Assembly: GCA_910585285.1 (NCBI GenBank)
Contig: CAJUDL010000011.1
Span: 1 to 64,000 of the forward strand
Direction of reading: 5' to 3'
Length of the DNA: 64,000 nucleotides
Origin: an uncultured Muribaculaceae bacterium
GTDB taxonomy: Bacteria; Bacteroidota; Bacteroidia; Bacteroidales; Muribaculaceae
Both the position numbers and the translations under genes were made by a program. The notes below the pieces were generated by a model. That model saw only the letters and a list, made by a program, of their open reading frames with translations. It did no database searches and was not told the origin of the DNA. The number at the start of each line of letters is the position of its first letter. The first letter of the stretch is position 1. Positions 27,562 through 37,183 of the stretch are shown in pieces.

Positions 27562-28470
27562 CTACATATGTTCCGAAGATGTTTTTCTAACCAGCTGCCA
27601 GGAATTAACAATATTCTGCCACGCGATATATGCTGCAGGTGCAATAGACGCTATAGGTGACATATAGGTAAGAGCAAGCCACACGGCAAGAACCGTGTTT
27701 TTCTGTCCCAGACTTTGACCGCCAGACACCTTGTCTTTAAAATGCCCCCCTATTCTACGACCGATTGCAAACTGTAAAAGGCACACTGCCAACGCTCCTA
27801 TCACAAGCATCGAGACAGTCGGAATCTGTTTGTCATCCCATGTATTTATCGTGAAGCTTACACAACTGCCAACAATAATGAACAATGATACTGCCCAAAG
27901 ATAGAAAGACAGACTCTGATGATTCACAATTTTAGAATGAATATTGGGCATCAGATACCTCAACATCATGGCAACAGCCAGCGGACCGATAATCAAAGGA
28001 AACACCTTGGAACATATCAATAATGAAGACTCTACAAATGACATGTCAGGATTATCTCCAATTGCAGCAAGCACAACCGGACCAACTACCGCCACAAACG
28101 CATTACACAAAAGTGAATAAGTAGCCACAAAAGAAATACTGCCTCCGAGCATCGAAGTGATGACAGGAGCAGCAGTAGCTGTCGGGATAAATATGCAAAT
28201 AAAAACTCCCTCTCCCACAATATGATTTAAAGGAGAAAGAATAAAATAAAATCCCGCCGCTAATCCCATCTGCACACACAGCAATACCAAGTGTTCCTTC
28301 TTCGGACGAAAGTCTTTCAACTGCAATTTACAATAAGTGATAAACAACATAAGAAAGATGAGATATGGCGACAGAAAAGTCAGATATCCCATCCATTTAT
28401 AAAAAACGGCACCTCCTACCATTGCAATAGGAAGCATGGAATTTTTAAGCTGTTGTCTGGCTATATGCAT
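27562..28470 (-). CDS. BASS-family (bile acid:Na+ symporter-like) transporter
   Basis: 302 residues with eight to nine hydrophobic segments. The fold pattern with FIPTATAAPVITSMLGGSISFVATYSLL near 95-122 is the crossover helix of the BASS superfamily. It would import an organic anion with sodium; the substrate is unknown. Its ATG follows the stop of the upstream threonylcarbamoyl-AMP synthase gene by five bases, suggesting one transcript. Confidence 0.75.
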   Translation of the reverse strand: MHIARQQLKNSMLPIAMVGGAVFYKWMGYLTFLSPYLIFLMLFITYCKLQLKDFRPKKEHLVLLCVQMGLAAGFYFILSPLNHIVGEGVFICIFIPTATAAPVITSMLGGSISFVATYSLLCNAFVAVVGPVVLAAIGDNPDMSFVESSLLICSKVFPLIIGPLAVAMMLRYLMPNIHSKIVNHQSLSFYLWAVSLFIIVGSCVSFTINTWDDKQIPTVSMLVIGALAVCLLQFAIGRRIGGHFKDKVSGGQSLGQKNTVLAVWLALTYMSPIASIAPAAYIAWQNIVNSWQLVRKTSSEHM

Positions 28471-28475
28471 AACAA

Positions 28476-29078
28476 TTATTTCAGTTCTCCTTTACCTTCC
28501 CTGATAATTTCAGGAATGTCTCCGGTACAATCTATAATAGTGGAAGGAATAAGTCCCCCTTCCCCTCCCTCAATCAATAAATCGACTTGCGTGTCATATT
28601 TTTCCGCAATCAATTCCGGATTAACAGCATAATCATCTTCATCATATTGTATGGATGTTGTGAGTAATGGATGCCCAAGGTACCGAACGACTTCCCTCGC
28701 TATGTAACAATCAGGAATCCTTATGCCAACAGTCTTACGCCCTTTGAACACCTTGGGCAAAGTTGATGACGACCGCAAAAGGAAAGTAAAAGGACCGGGC
28801 GTGTTGGCTTTTATCAGTCTGAATTCAGCATCATTAATTTTAGAATAGTCAGCTGCCATAGAAATGTCAGAACAGATTATTGACAGGTTCACCTTATCAG
28901 GATTTATTCCTTTTAGCTTACATATCTTTTCTATGGCTTTTATATTTAAAGCATCACAACATATTCCGTAAAGAGTATCAGTCGGTAATATAGCGATATT
29001 ACCTGCCTCAATATCTTTACAGATATCAGACAGCTGTTTCTCAGAGGGATTGTCATTCCAAACTTTAATAATCTTCAT
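28476..29078 (-). CDS. L-threonylcarbamoyladenylate synthase (Sua5/YrdC)
   Basis: 200 residues from ATG at 29078; the longer frame to 29123 starts at a non-ATG codon. YrdC-fold motifs are AILPTDTLYGICCDALN near 33, KVNLSIICSD near 65, and the GPFTFLLRSS strand near 95. It makes threonylcarbamoyl-AMP for the t6A modification of ANN-decoding tRNAs. The short length matches TsaC rather than full Sua5. Confidence 0.9.
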   Translation of the reverse strand: MKIIKVWNDNPSEKQLSDICKDIEAGNIAILPTDTLYGICCDALNIKAIEKICKLKGINPDKVNLSIICSDISMAADYSKINDAEFRLIKANTPGPFTFLLRSSSTLPKVFKGRKTVGIRIPDCYIAREVVRYLGHPLLTTSIQYDEDDYAVNPELIAEKYDTQVDLLIEGGEGGLIPSTIIDCTGDIPEIIREGKGELK

Positions 29079-29148
29079 ATCAATGCAATTACGACCCCCA
29101 TCACACAAAAATGTTAAAGACAAAGGTCAAAGATTATAAAATAACGGA

Positions 29149-29166
29149 CAAAATTAACTAATTTTG
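29149..29166. promoter_or_regulatory. Divergent -7 elements between Sua5/YrdC and MTA nucleosidase genes
   Basis: TAATTTTG appears on the minus strand (29156-29149) and again on the plus strand (29159-29166), facing the two divergent genes. No good -33 box is found for either, so these are tentative. Confidence 0.4.
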
Positions 29167-29191
29167 CGAAATAAATGAAATTTGACAGCAT

Positions 29192-29881
29192 ATGAAAGTT
29201 GCAATATTAGTGGCAATGGACAAGGAACTGAACCTGATCCTTAATCAAATGCCCGAGAGAACAGAGATTCATGTTGATGAATCGGTTTATTATTCTGGAA
29301 AAATTGGTTCACAATTAGTAATAGTAGGAAAATGCGGCATTGGGAAAGTCAACTCAGCTCTAAATACATATAGATTGATATGTGAACATAAGCCAGATCT
29401 TGTCATCAATTCCGGTGTTGCCGGAGGTGTGGATGGCACATTGGGCGTTGGTTCAATCTTGATTGCAAACAACGTAGCGTATCATGATGTATGGTGTGGT
29501 CCCGGCACAGAATATGGAGCGGCAGACGGTTATGCACAAAAATTCATACCCTCCGCCGAGGTGCTTGAAATCGGGAAAAAAATATTCAATGATAATCCAG
29601 ACATTAAATTTGGACTTATATGTAGTGGTGACAAATTTATTCATACTGCAGATGAAGTTGCTGAAATTAAAAGCAATTTTCCAGATGCACTCGCTGTCGA
29701 CATGGAATCAGCATCAATCGCACAGACATGCACTAAGTGTGGAGTGCCATTTGCCATTGTAAGAGTAATGAGCGACACACCTGGCGCCACGGAGAACATA
29801 TCACAATATGTAGATTTTTGGGATAAGGCTCCCGAAAAGACATTTGAATGTGTTGAACACATAATCTCACAATTAAACTGA
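29192..29881 (+). CDS. mtnN: 5'-methylthioadenosine/S-adenosylhomocysteine nucleosidase
   Basis: 229 residues. Family signatures are AILVAMDKELNLIL at the N-terminus with the catalytic Glu, VGKCGIGKVNSAL near 45, INSGVAGGVDG near 72, AVDMESASIAQTC near 170 and VRVMSDTPG near 190 with the catalytic Asp. It cleaves MTA and SAH to adenine and thioribose or homocysteine in the methionine/SAM salvage route. Single gene followed by a hairpin terminator. Confidence 0.95.
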   Translation: MKVAILVAMDKELNLILNQMPERTEIHVDESVYYSGKIGSQLVIVGKCGIGKVNSALNTYRLICEHKPDLVINSGVAGGVDGTLGVGSILIANNVAYHDVWCGPGTEYGAADGYAQKFIPSAEVLEIGKKIFNDNPDIKFGLICSGDKFIHTADEVAEIKSNFPDALAVDMESASIAQTCTKCGVPFAIVRVMSDTPGATENISQYVDFWDKAPEKTFECVEHIISQLN

Positions 29882-29899
29882 TTCCTCATAATTATTAGT

Positions 29900-29928
29900 A
29901 ATCTCGACCTGAAATCGAGATTATATTT
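29900..29928 (+). terminator. Terminator of mtnN
   Basis: An 8-bp stem (29900-29907 with 29915-29922) and seven-base loop is followed by ATATTTTA. A second, AT-rich 11-bp hairpin (29938-29948 with 29955-29965) lies just behind it. Confidence 0.7.
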
Positions 29929-30035
29929 TATACGCTTGAAAACTAAAAATTAAATTTTAGTTTTCCAACCAACTCATTATTGGTCAAATTTTCGCATTTT
30001 TAGACTTTTTAATATTTTTTCATAACATTAATTGT

Positions 30036-30043
30036 TAATTTTG
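30036..30043 (+). promoter_or_regulatory. -7 element of the RND efflux operon
   Basis: TAATTTTG matches TAnnTTTG about 100 bases ahead of the adaptor gene, leaving a leader of roughly 95 bases. No clear TTTG box is found 19-21 bases upstream; a regulator may compensate. Confidence 0.45.
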
Positions 30044-30144
30044 TAGTGAAATTTATTAAAAAAAGATTCAGACCCGGTTACTTCATATCAGTAATTTGCG
30101 TCAAAGCACTATAACAGGTAAACAATTAAACAAATCATATCAAT

Positions 30145-31263
30145 ATGAAAGTCAGAAAATTGTATGCTTTGTCACTGTCTGCTTTAACAGTGGCAATGAT
30201 TCTTCCCTCATGCAAAGGAAACAACCAACAGCAACAGGGTGCAGCTCCGGAACTCGCCGTGATGACGATCGGAGAAGAAGATGCAAAACTTGAAACAGGC
30301 TATCCAACATCTCTTCGTGGAGAAAACGATGTTGAAATCCGACCGCAGATCTCCGGCTTCCTGACAAAAGTAAATGTTGAGGAAGGACAACGAGTTAATA
30401 AAGGTCAAGTGCTCTTTACAATTGATCAGGTTAGCCTTCAGGCAGCTGTTGATGCAGCCAATGCAGCAGTTGCTGTAGCCCAGGCAAATGTCAATACAGC
30501 CCAAACCAATGCAAACAATAATAAAATTCTTTACGATAAGAACATCATCAGTGCTCCTGCGTATCAGACATCGCAAGATGCTTTAAATGCAGCAAAAGCC
30601 CAACTGCATCAGGCTCAGGCAAATCTTGTAAACGCTCGTAAAAATCTTTCGTATTCTGTTGTAACCGCTCCGGCAGCCGGCATAGTCGGAACAATAGATT
30701 TCCGTGAAGGATCATTGGTTTCACCTTCAACACTCCTGACTGTTCTTTCCAACAGCAGCGATATGAGAGCGACTTTCTCTCTTAACGAAAAAGATATTCT
30801 TAACATGACCGACAATGGCAGTCGCTCAATACAGGAAGCTATCGCACAGATGCCGGCAGTTACACTTCTCCTTGCAAACGGAGAGCGTTATGAATATCCA
30901 GGTAAAATTATCTCAATATCAGGAGTTATTGATCCCTCAACCGGAGCTGCCTCGGCAACAGCTTTATTCCCAAATCCCAAAGGAATGTTACGTAGCGGAA
31001 ACAGCGGGCAGGTTCTCATTCCGTCAACACGCAGCAGTGCCATTTTGATTCCACAGAATGCGACATACGAAATACAGGATATGAAATTCTGCTATGTTGT
31101 GGGTGATTCAAGCAAAGTACATTCCACTCCCATTCAGATTGCAGCTGAAAATGACGGCAAAAATTATATCGTAACAGGCGGTTTAAAACCTGGGGATGTG
31201 ATCGTAACCGAAGGAGTGGGTATTACAGTCAAGGATGATATGGTTATCAAACCAAAGAAATAA
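30145..31263 (+). CDS. RND efflux periplasmic adaptor lipoprotein
   Basis: 372 residues, membrane fusion protein of the MexA/AcrA type. Lipobox ILPSC (Cys23). Lipoyl half-motif GFLTKVNVEEGQRVNKGQVLF near 70-90, helical hairpin with repeated AQANVNTAQTNAN (about 105-165), second lipoyl half VVTAPAAGIVGTIDF near 172, then beta-barrel and membrane-proximal domains. First gene of the efflux operon, ten bases before the pump gene. Confidence 0.95.
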   Translation: MKVRKLYALSLSALTVAMILPSCKGNNQQQQGAAPELAVMTIGEEDAKLETGYPTSLRGENDVEIRPQISGFLTKVNVEEGQRVNKGQVLFTIDQVSLQAAVDAANAAVAVAQANVNTAQTNANNNKILYDKNIISAPAYQTSQDALNAAKAQLHQAQANLVNARKNLSYSVVTAPAAGIVGTIDFREGSLVSPSTLLTVLSNSSDMRATFSLNEKDILNMTDNGSRSIQEAIAQMPAVTLLLANGERYEYPGKIISISGVIDPSTGAASATALFPNPKGMLRSGNSGQVLIPSTRSSAILIPQNATYEIQDMKFCYVVGDSSKVHSTPIQIAAENDGKNYIVTGGLKPGDVIVTEGVGITVKDDMVIKPKK

Positions 31264-31273
31264 TTTTTGAGCA

Positions 31274-34200
31274 ATGAATTTATCAACATTTATAAATAGG
31301 CCGGTACTATCTACCGTTATTTCGATTTTTATCGTCATATTCGGTATCCTCGGTCTCGCCTCTCTCCCAATTGAACAATATCCGGATATCGCGCCTCCAA
31401 CCATACAGGTCTCAACGACATATACGGGTGCAAATGCACAGAGTGTGTTGAATTCAGTTATCGCACCTCTTGAAGAGCAGATAAATGGTGCGGAGAACAT
31501 GGACTATATGTATTCTTCTGCCGCAAACAATGGTTCTGCGTCGATAACTGTTTACTTCAAACCTGGCATGGATCCGGATATGGCTGCCGTAGACGTTCAA
31601 AACCGTGTGGCAAAAGCGGCAAGTTTCCTTCCTGCAGAGGTTAACCAGGTTGGTGTAATCACCCAGAAACGCCAAAGCTCCATGCTTATGGTATTTAACG
31701 TTTACGATGCGGACGGTAAGTATTCTGAAGAATTCATCGAAAACTATATGGCAATCAACATCATCCCGGTTATAAAACGTGTATCGGGTGTAGGTGATGC
31801 CATGGTGATGGGTGCTGACTATAGTATGCGCATCTGGCTCAAACCGGATGTTATGGCACAATATGGTCTTATGCCTACAGATATTTCAGCTGCACTTGCA
31901 GAGCAAAATATTGAAGCGGCTCCAGGTCAGTTTGGTGAGAACGGAAATCAGAGTTTTCAGTATGTAATGCGTTATAAAGGACGTTTACAGGATGAAACCG
32001 AATTTGGCGATATAATCATCCGTGCCTCCCAAGATGGCGAGATCCTTAGGCTTAAAGATGTGGCGGATATAGAACTCGGTCGTCTTTCATATGGTTTCCA
32101 CTCAACGACAAACGGACATATCGGATGTTCGGCAATCGTATTCCAGTCGGCTGGCTCTAATGCTACACAGGTTGTTGAAGATATACAGAAAGAGCTCGAT
32201 AAATTCCAGAAAGAGGCACCCGAAGGAGTGAAGATAATTACAACTATGAGTGTCAACGACTTCCTTTTCGCTTCTATTCATGAGGTTGTCAAGACTCTTA
32301 TCGAAGCATTCGTGCTGGTGTTCCTTGTAGTGTTCATATTCCTTCAGGATTTCCGGTCAACTTTAATACCTATAATTGCGATACCAGTCGCATTGATCGG
32401 TACATTCTTCCTGATGAACATTTTCGGTTTCTCAGTCAACCTTCTCACTCTGTCAGCTTTGGTGCTGGCAATTGCGATAGTGGTCGATGATGCCATAGTC
32501 GTCGTCGAAGCTGTCCACGCAAAACTTGATGAAGGATACACATCTTCCAAGCGTGCCGCAATTGACGCGATGAGCGAGATCGCAGGAGCACTTGTATCTA
32601 TCACCCTCGTAATGATGCTCGTGTTTATACCGGTGTCATTTATGGGTGGTGTATCCGGTGTGTTCTATCGCCAGTTCGGTCTGACTATGGCAATGTCGAT
32701 CGGCCTGTCCGCTGTCAACGCGCTCACATTATCTCCAGCACTCTGTGCTCTATTCCTTAAGCCTCATAAAAAAGAGGACGAGAAACCGCTCAAAGAGCGC
32801 ATGAAAGATGCTTACTCTGCGGCAGGCGAGGTTGTAAAAGAGACATATAAGAAACGTTTCCGTCTTAAATTCCCGCCCATAATAACACTTCTCCTGATAA
32901 TCGCAGCGATAGCATTCCTTATGATGGGATGGTTTGACTTCGAAAACGTAATGAAAGGCGTCATTGCCGTGGTTGTAGCCATATTCGCAGTTGCAGGTCT
33001 GTTCTCCAAGGAATTTATAGATTTCTTCAATAAGGGATTCAATAAATTGCTTAAAGTCTATAACGTTGCATCTGGATGGTTCATACGCCATAAAATTACA
33101 GGATTTACAATAGTTGCTGCTTCAATTGCTGTTCTTGTATGGCTTATGAGCACCACCGCAACCTCAATGGTGCCTCAGGAAGACACGGGCACAATCATGG
33201 GCGTAGTGGATATGCCACCTGCAACCGCTTTGGAAAAAACCAAATCCATTATGGATCAGGTTGACAGTATCTGCGGAACAATCAATGCAATCCAGACACG
33301 TAACGCAATCACCGGTTACAGTTTTGTCGGTGGTCAAGGCAACACATATGGATCATTTATTATCAAACTCCGTCCTTGGGAAGAGCGAGATGAAAAGACT
33401 GAAAATGCAAATGCCGTGCTGGGTCAACTATATCAGAAATGTTCTCAGATAAAAGACGGGCGTATCATGTTCTTCACGCCTCCTATGATTCCCGGATATT
33501 CTGCAACGAGTGGTTTTGAGATCAAACTTCAGGATAAGACCGGTGGCGACCTTAATAACTTCTTTGCAGTTTATCAGAGATTCATAGCAGCCCTGAACGC
33601 ACGTCCTGAGATTCAGATGGCATATTCTACATTCAATCCGACCTTCCCACAATATCTGGTTGAACTCGATGTTGCAAAAATCAAACAGGCAGGACTCACG
33701 CAGAATCAGATTCTTTCCGCGCTGCAGGGATATTACGGTGGTATGTACGTGTCAAACTTCAATAAATTCGGTAAGCTTTACCGCGTCATGATGCAAGCTA
33801 ACCCGGAAGCCCGTGTATCGCCAGAGACATTGAAGAGAATAAAAGTAAGAAACGGCGCCACAATGGCTCCTATTGATAACTTCGTTTCTCTAAAACGTGT
33901 TTACGGTCCTGACATCATCAACCGATTCAACATGTTTACCTCAATTGCCGTAACCGGTCAACCGGCTCCTGGTTTCTCTTCGGGAGATGCGGTAAGAGCA
34001 ATTGAAGAAGTGGGGGCGGAAATGCTTCCAACCGGATTCGGCTATGAATACTCGGGAATGACCCGCGAGGAAGCAAAGGGTGGCAGCAGTCAAACTGCCT
34101 ACATATTCGCACTCGTGCTCCTCTTTGTCTATCTCCTCTTGTCAGCACAATATGAGAGCTACATTATTCCGTGGGCAGTTATCCTTTCAGTTCCTTTCGG

Positions 34201-34660
34201 TTTGATGGGCACATTCCTTTTCGCAAGATTCATGGGTATTGACAACAACATATATCTGCAGATTGCGCTCATCATGCTTATTGGTCTTTTGGCAAAGAAT
34301 GCCATCCTTATTGTTGAGTTCGCTCTTGAAAGAAGAAGGACAGGTCTTAGCGTTGTTCAATCAGCCATACAGGGAGCAACTGCCCGTTTGCGTCCTATCC
34401 TCATGACTTCACTCGCGATGATCATCGGTCTTCTCCCGCTGATGTTCGCTACTGGAGCCGGTGCAAACGGATACAACGCGCTCGGTTCAGGAGCTATCGG
34501 AGGTATGTTAATAGGTATGATCCTTCAGGTTCTGATAGTTCCTGCGATGTTTGTGGCATTCCAGCTTATCCAGGAGAAGATCACTCCTCCGAAGTGGAAA
34601 GATAAAGACAATACGGGTGTTACTTCCGAGATTGAGCAATACAGTATAACAAGAGAATAA
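31274..34660 (+). CDS. RND efflux pump (HAE1/AcrB type) with extra membrane hairpin
   Basis: 1128 residues, against about 1040 for AcrB. Twelve-helix RND plan; proton-relay aspartates sit in IAIVVDDAIVVVEAVH (about 398-415). An insert of about 85 residues (500-585) between TM6 and the TM7 region carries a charged helix (KPLKERMKDAYSAAGEVVKE) and two additional hydrophobic segments (about 532-556 and 559-578). After it the usual NKGFNKLLKVYNVASGWF segment resumes. The pump exports drugs, bile salts or lipophilic compounds using proton flow together with the adjacent adaptor and channel. The eight-base gap to the channel gene supports one transcript. Confidence 0.95.
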   Translation: MNLSTFINRPVLSTVISIFIVIFGILGLASLPIEQYPDIAPPTIQVSTTYTGANAQSVLNSVIAPLEEQINGAENMDYMYSSAANNGSASITVYFKPGMDPDMAAVDVQNRVAKAASFLPAEVNQVGVITQKRQSSMLMVFNVYDADGKYSEEFIENYMAINIIPVIKRVSGVGDAMVMGADYSMRIWLKPDVMAQYGLMPTDISAALAEQNIEAAPGQFGENGNQSFQYVMRYKGRLQDETEFGDIIIRASQDGEILRLKDVADIELGRLSYGFHSTTNGHIGCSAIVFQSAGSNATQVVEDIQKELDKFQKEAPEGVKIITTMSVNDFLFASIHEVVKTLIEAFVLVFLVVFIFLQDFRSTLIPIIAIPVALIGTFFLMNIFGFSVNLLTLSALVLAIAIVVDDAIVVVEAVHAKLDEGYTSSKRAAIDAMSEIAGALVSITLVMMLVFIPVSFMGGVSGVFYRQFGLTMAMSIGLSAVNALTLSPALCALFLKPHKKEDEKPLKERMKDAYSAAGEVVKETYKKRFRLKFPPIITLLLIIAAIAFLMMGWFDFENVMKGVIAVVVAIFAVAGLFSKEFIDFFNKGFNKLLKVYNVASGWFIRHKITGFTIVAASIAVLVWLMSTTATSMVPQEDTGTIMGVVDMPPATALEKTKSIMDQVDSICGTINAIQTRNAITGYSFVGGQGNTYGSFIIKLRPWEERDEKTENANAVLGQLYQKCSQIKDGRIMFFTPPMIPGYSATSGFEIKLQDKTGGDLNNFFAVYQRFIAALNARPEIQMAYSTFNPTFPQYLVELDVAKIKQAGLTQNQILSALQGYYGGMYVSNFNKFGKLYRVMMQANPEARVSPETLKRIKVRNGATMAPIDNFVSLKRVYGPDIINRFNMFTSIAVTGQPAPGFSSGDAVRAIEEVGAEMLPTGFGYEYSGMTREEAKGGSSQTAYIFALVLLFVYLLLSAQYESYIIPWAVILSVPFGLMGTFLFARFMGIDNNIYLQIALIMLIGLLAKNAILIVEFALERRRTGLSVVQSAIQGATARLRPILMTSLAMIIGLLPLMFATGAGANGYNALGSGAIGGMLIGMILQVLIVPAMFVAFQLIQEKITPPKWKDKDNTGVTSEIEQYSITRE

Positions 34661-34667
34661 TAGAGAA

Positions 34668-36047
34668 ATGAACAAAATAATTAATTATATAATGTTGGTA
34701 GTGTTGACAGTTGCGATGAGCAGCTGTCACATCTACCAGAAATACGAACTTCCTTCAGAGGAAAACGCTATCGTCGAGGATTTCCGTAAAGCAACCGAAC
34801 AGCCGGTTGATTCTGCATCACTCGAATACCTTGGATGGGAAAAAGTATTTACCGACCCTCTTCTCCAGAGCTATATACGCCAGGCACTCGAAAACAATCA
34901 TGACCTTGATGATGCTCGTCATAATGTCGAGATAGCTCAGGCTCAGCTTAAAGGTGCTAAATTAAGCTATTTCCCTTCGCTTGCACTTAATCCGAACGGT
35001 GGATCAGCAAGTTATGGCGGAAGTCATATGAACTGGAGTTACAGCATACCATTGGCTGCAAACTGGGAGATTGATGTATTCGGTAAAATCCTTAACCGCA
35101 AACGTGGCGCAAAGGTTAGTGTAGAGCAGATGGAAGATTATGAACAGGCTGTTCGTTCACAGATTATTTGCGGTGTCGCCAATACATATTATGCTCTCGT
35201 GCTTCTTAAACAGCAACTTGATCTTACGGAACGCACCTCTGTAATCTGGAAAGATCAGGTCGAATCAATGAAAGCTATGAAAGAGGCAGCATATGTAAAT
35301 GAAGCTGCCGTGGTTCAAAGCGCTGCTAACTATTGGAGCATTATGGCATCAATACCGGATATCAAACAGAGTATTGTTACAACCTCCAATACGCTTTCAA
35401 CACTTCTGGGCACATATCCTCGCGAATGGGAGGTAACATCCGATTTGAATTTTTCTCTTCCCGTAGATGTCAGGAATGGAATTCCAATGTCATATCTGGC
35501 AGTCCGTCCGGATGTCCGCGCTGCAGAAAGAGGACTCGCAGCCGCATACTATACCACCAATAGCGCACGCGCGGCATTCTACCCCACTCTCTCAATTTCA
35601 GCACAGGGCGGTTTCACAAATCTTCTTGGAAGCATGATCACCAATCCCGGAAAGTGGTTTATACAGCTTGCCGGTCAGCTCGCCGCTCCGCTTTTCTCAC
35701 GCGGTCAGAACATCGCTACTCTTGAGGCTGCAAAGGCTCGCCAGAAACAGGCTATGAACGCATTTGAAAAAGCCGTGCTCACTGCAAGTTCTGATGTCAG
35801 CAACGCACTCGCTCAAATAGCAAATGTGAATGACAAGAAAATATCTTTGGAGCAGCAGATAGATAATCTTGAAAAAAGTGTGGAATATACTCAAGAATTA
35901 TTAACTTTGGACCAGAAAACAACCTACCTTGAAGTTCTTACAGCACGTTCGAGCCTTCTTAGCGCCCAGCTTTCGAGCCTTGCATGCTGGCACACTCAGG
36001 TAGCTTCACTCATTAGCCTCTATCAGGCAGTTGGTGGAGGACGATAA
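34668..36047 (+). CDS. RND efflux outer-membrane channel lipoprotein (NodT/OprM type)
   Basis: 459 residues; lipobox VAMSSC (Cys20). Two OEP repeats (about 70-235 and 255-455) with the coiled helices typical of TolC/OprM, such as LDDARHNVEIAQAQLKGAKLSYFPSL and the SYLAVRPDVRAAERGLAAAYYTTNSARAAFYPTLS region (VRPDVRAAE is a family hallmark). Completes the tripartite efflux system. Confidence 0.95.
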   Translation: MNKIINYIMLVVLTVAMSSCHIYQKYELPSEENAIVEDFRKATEQPVDSASLEYLGWEKVFTDPLLQSYIRQALENNHDLDDARHNVEIAQAQLKGAKLSYFPSLALNPNGGSASYGGSHMNWSYSIPLAANWEIDVFGKILNRKRGAKVSVEQMEDYEQAVRSQIICGVANTYYALVLLKQQLDLTERTSVIWKDQVESMKAMKEAAYVNEAAVVQSAANYWSIMASIPDIKQSIVTTSNTLSTLLGTYPREWEVTSDLNFSLPVDVRNGIPMSYLAVRPDVRAAERGLAAAYYTTNSARAAFYPTLSISAQGGFTNLLGSMITNPGKWFIQLAGQLAAPLFSRGQNIATLEAAKARQKQAMNAFEKAVLTASSDVSNALAQIANVNDKKISLEQQIDNLEKSVEYTQELLTLDQKTTYLEVLTARSSLLSAQLSSLACWHTQVASLISLYQAVGGGR

Positions 36048-36071
36048 GGTTAACCTCAAAAACTTAATACT

Positions 36072-36869
36072 ATGTTTCAAATCAGCCCTCTTGCGTTTGT
36101 ACATCCAAACGCAAAAATTGGAGATAATGTCACAATAAATGCATTCGCATATATTGATGACAACGTGGAAATCGGTGAGGGATGTGTGATCGGACCTCAT
36201 GTTAGCATCCGTTCTGGTGCAAGAATCGGGAAAAACAACCGTTTTTTCGATGGATGTGTGATTGCAGCCGATCCTCAGGATTTCCGATGGAAAGGAGATG
36301 AATCATTTGTTGAAATAGGAGACAACAACTGCATCCGAGAGCATGTGATCATCAACCGCAGCATACATGCAGGAAAATCCACAAAAATCGGCAACAACTC
36401 TTTCATAATGGCGCAAAGCCATATCGGTCATGATTCTGAAGTTGGCAATTACGTGGTGATCGGTAATGCGGCAAAGATTGCAGGAGCATGCAAAATAGGC
36501 AACTTTACCATCTTGTCATCAAACGCACTTGTACATGAGAATTGTGATGTCGCCGAGTGGGTTCTTATAAAAGGTGGATGCAGGGTAAACAATAACGTGC
36601 CACCATTCGCAATCATGGCTCATAACCCTATTGAATATTTTGGAGTCAATGCATATATTCTCCGAAAGGGTAAGAAGTCAGAAGCTATAATAGATGCCAT
36701 AGCGCAATGTTATAGGCATATCTACCAAAGCCAGACTTCTCCTTTCAATGCGATAAAACGCATCGAATCGGATATTGAGCCAAGTGCTGAAAGAGATGAA
36801 ATTCTGAAATTCGTAAAGAAACATGAATATCGTCTCGCAGCCCTTCCGCCGGAAGTGAATGAAGAGTAA
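36072..36869 (+). CDS. lpxA: UDP-N-acetylglucosamine O-acyltransferase
   Basis: 265 residues. Left-handed beta-helix of hexapeptide repeats (about 8-190), with the catalytic histidine in MAQSHIGHDSEVG near 120-125, and a C-terminal helical bundle (about 195-265). It transfers a hydroxyacyl chain from ACP to UDP-GlcNAc, the first step of lipid A synthesis. It lies 24 bases after the efflux channel gene and ends in a strong terminator, so it probably shares that transcript. Confidence 0.95.
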   Translation: MFQISPLAFVHPNAKIGDNVTINAFAYIDDNVEIGEGCVIGPHVSIRSGARIGKNNRFFDGCVIAADPQDFRWKGDESFVEIGDNNCIREHVIINRSIHAGKSTKIGNNSFIMAQSHIGHDSEVGNYVVIGNAAKIAGACKIGNFTILSSNALVHENCDVAEWVLIKGGCRVNNNVPPFAIMAHNPIEYFGVNAYILRKGKKSEAIIDAIAQCYRHIYQSQTSPFNAIKRIESDIEPSAERDEILKFVKKHEYRLAALPPEVNEE

Positions 36870-36884
36870 AGTTCGTTTATATCC

Positions 36885-36925
36885 AATCGGGGAAAAACCT
36901 TTTTAGGTTTTTCCCCGATTCTTTT
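36885..36925 (+). terminator. Strong intrinsic terminator after lpxA
   Basis: A perfect 16-bp stem (36885-36900 with 36905-36920) and TTTT loop is followed by CTTTTATC. The stem contains a GGGG/CCCC core. It closes the efflux-lpxA unit. Confidence 0.9.
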
Positions 36926-36979
36926 ATCAATAAATTAAAGTGCGCTTGCAATTATCCCTTATAATAATTAACTTTGTCT

Positions 36980-37157
36980 TAAGTATGACTCGCAAATTAG
37001 TTAATGCATATTTTTAGTGGATTTTCGAGGGATTTATGGGAGTTCAGGAAGGAGCAATGCGGGCATTGCTCCTTCCTGAACTCGCTTAAATCACCGGAAA
37101 GACGCAAAAAGATGCGTTGACTAATCAATACATTAAATAATTTCGATGTCATACTTA
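36980..37157. repeat. 178-bp imperfect palindromic element with perfect core
   Basis: The outer ends are 10-bp inverted repeats, TAAGTATGAC (36980-36989) and its complement (37148-37157). The next ~20 bases inward also match with a few differences (TCGCAAATTAGTTAATGCAT against ATCGAAATTATTTAATGTAT). At the centre a perfect 21-base inverted repeat (37040-37060 with 37063-37083) leaves only two bases between arms. No U-run follows, so it is not a normal terminator. No reading frame of note is inside. It resembles a MITE or a long foldback RNA; no target duplication is obvious. Confidence 0.6.
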
Positions 37158-37183
37158 TAATTGAAACCTAATTTAATATAGAA

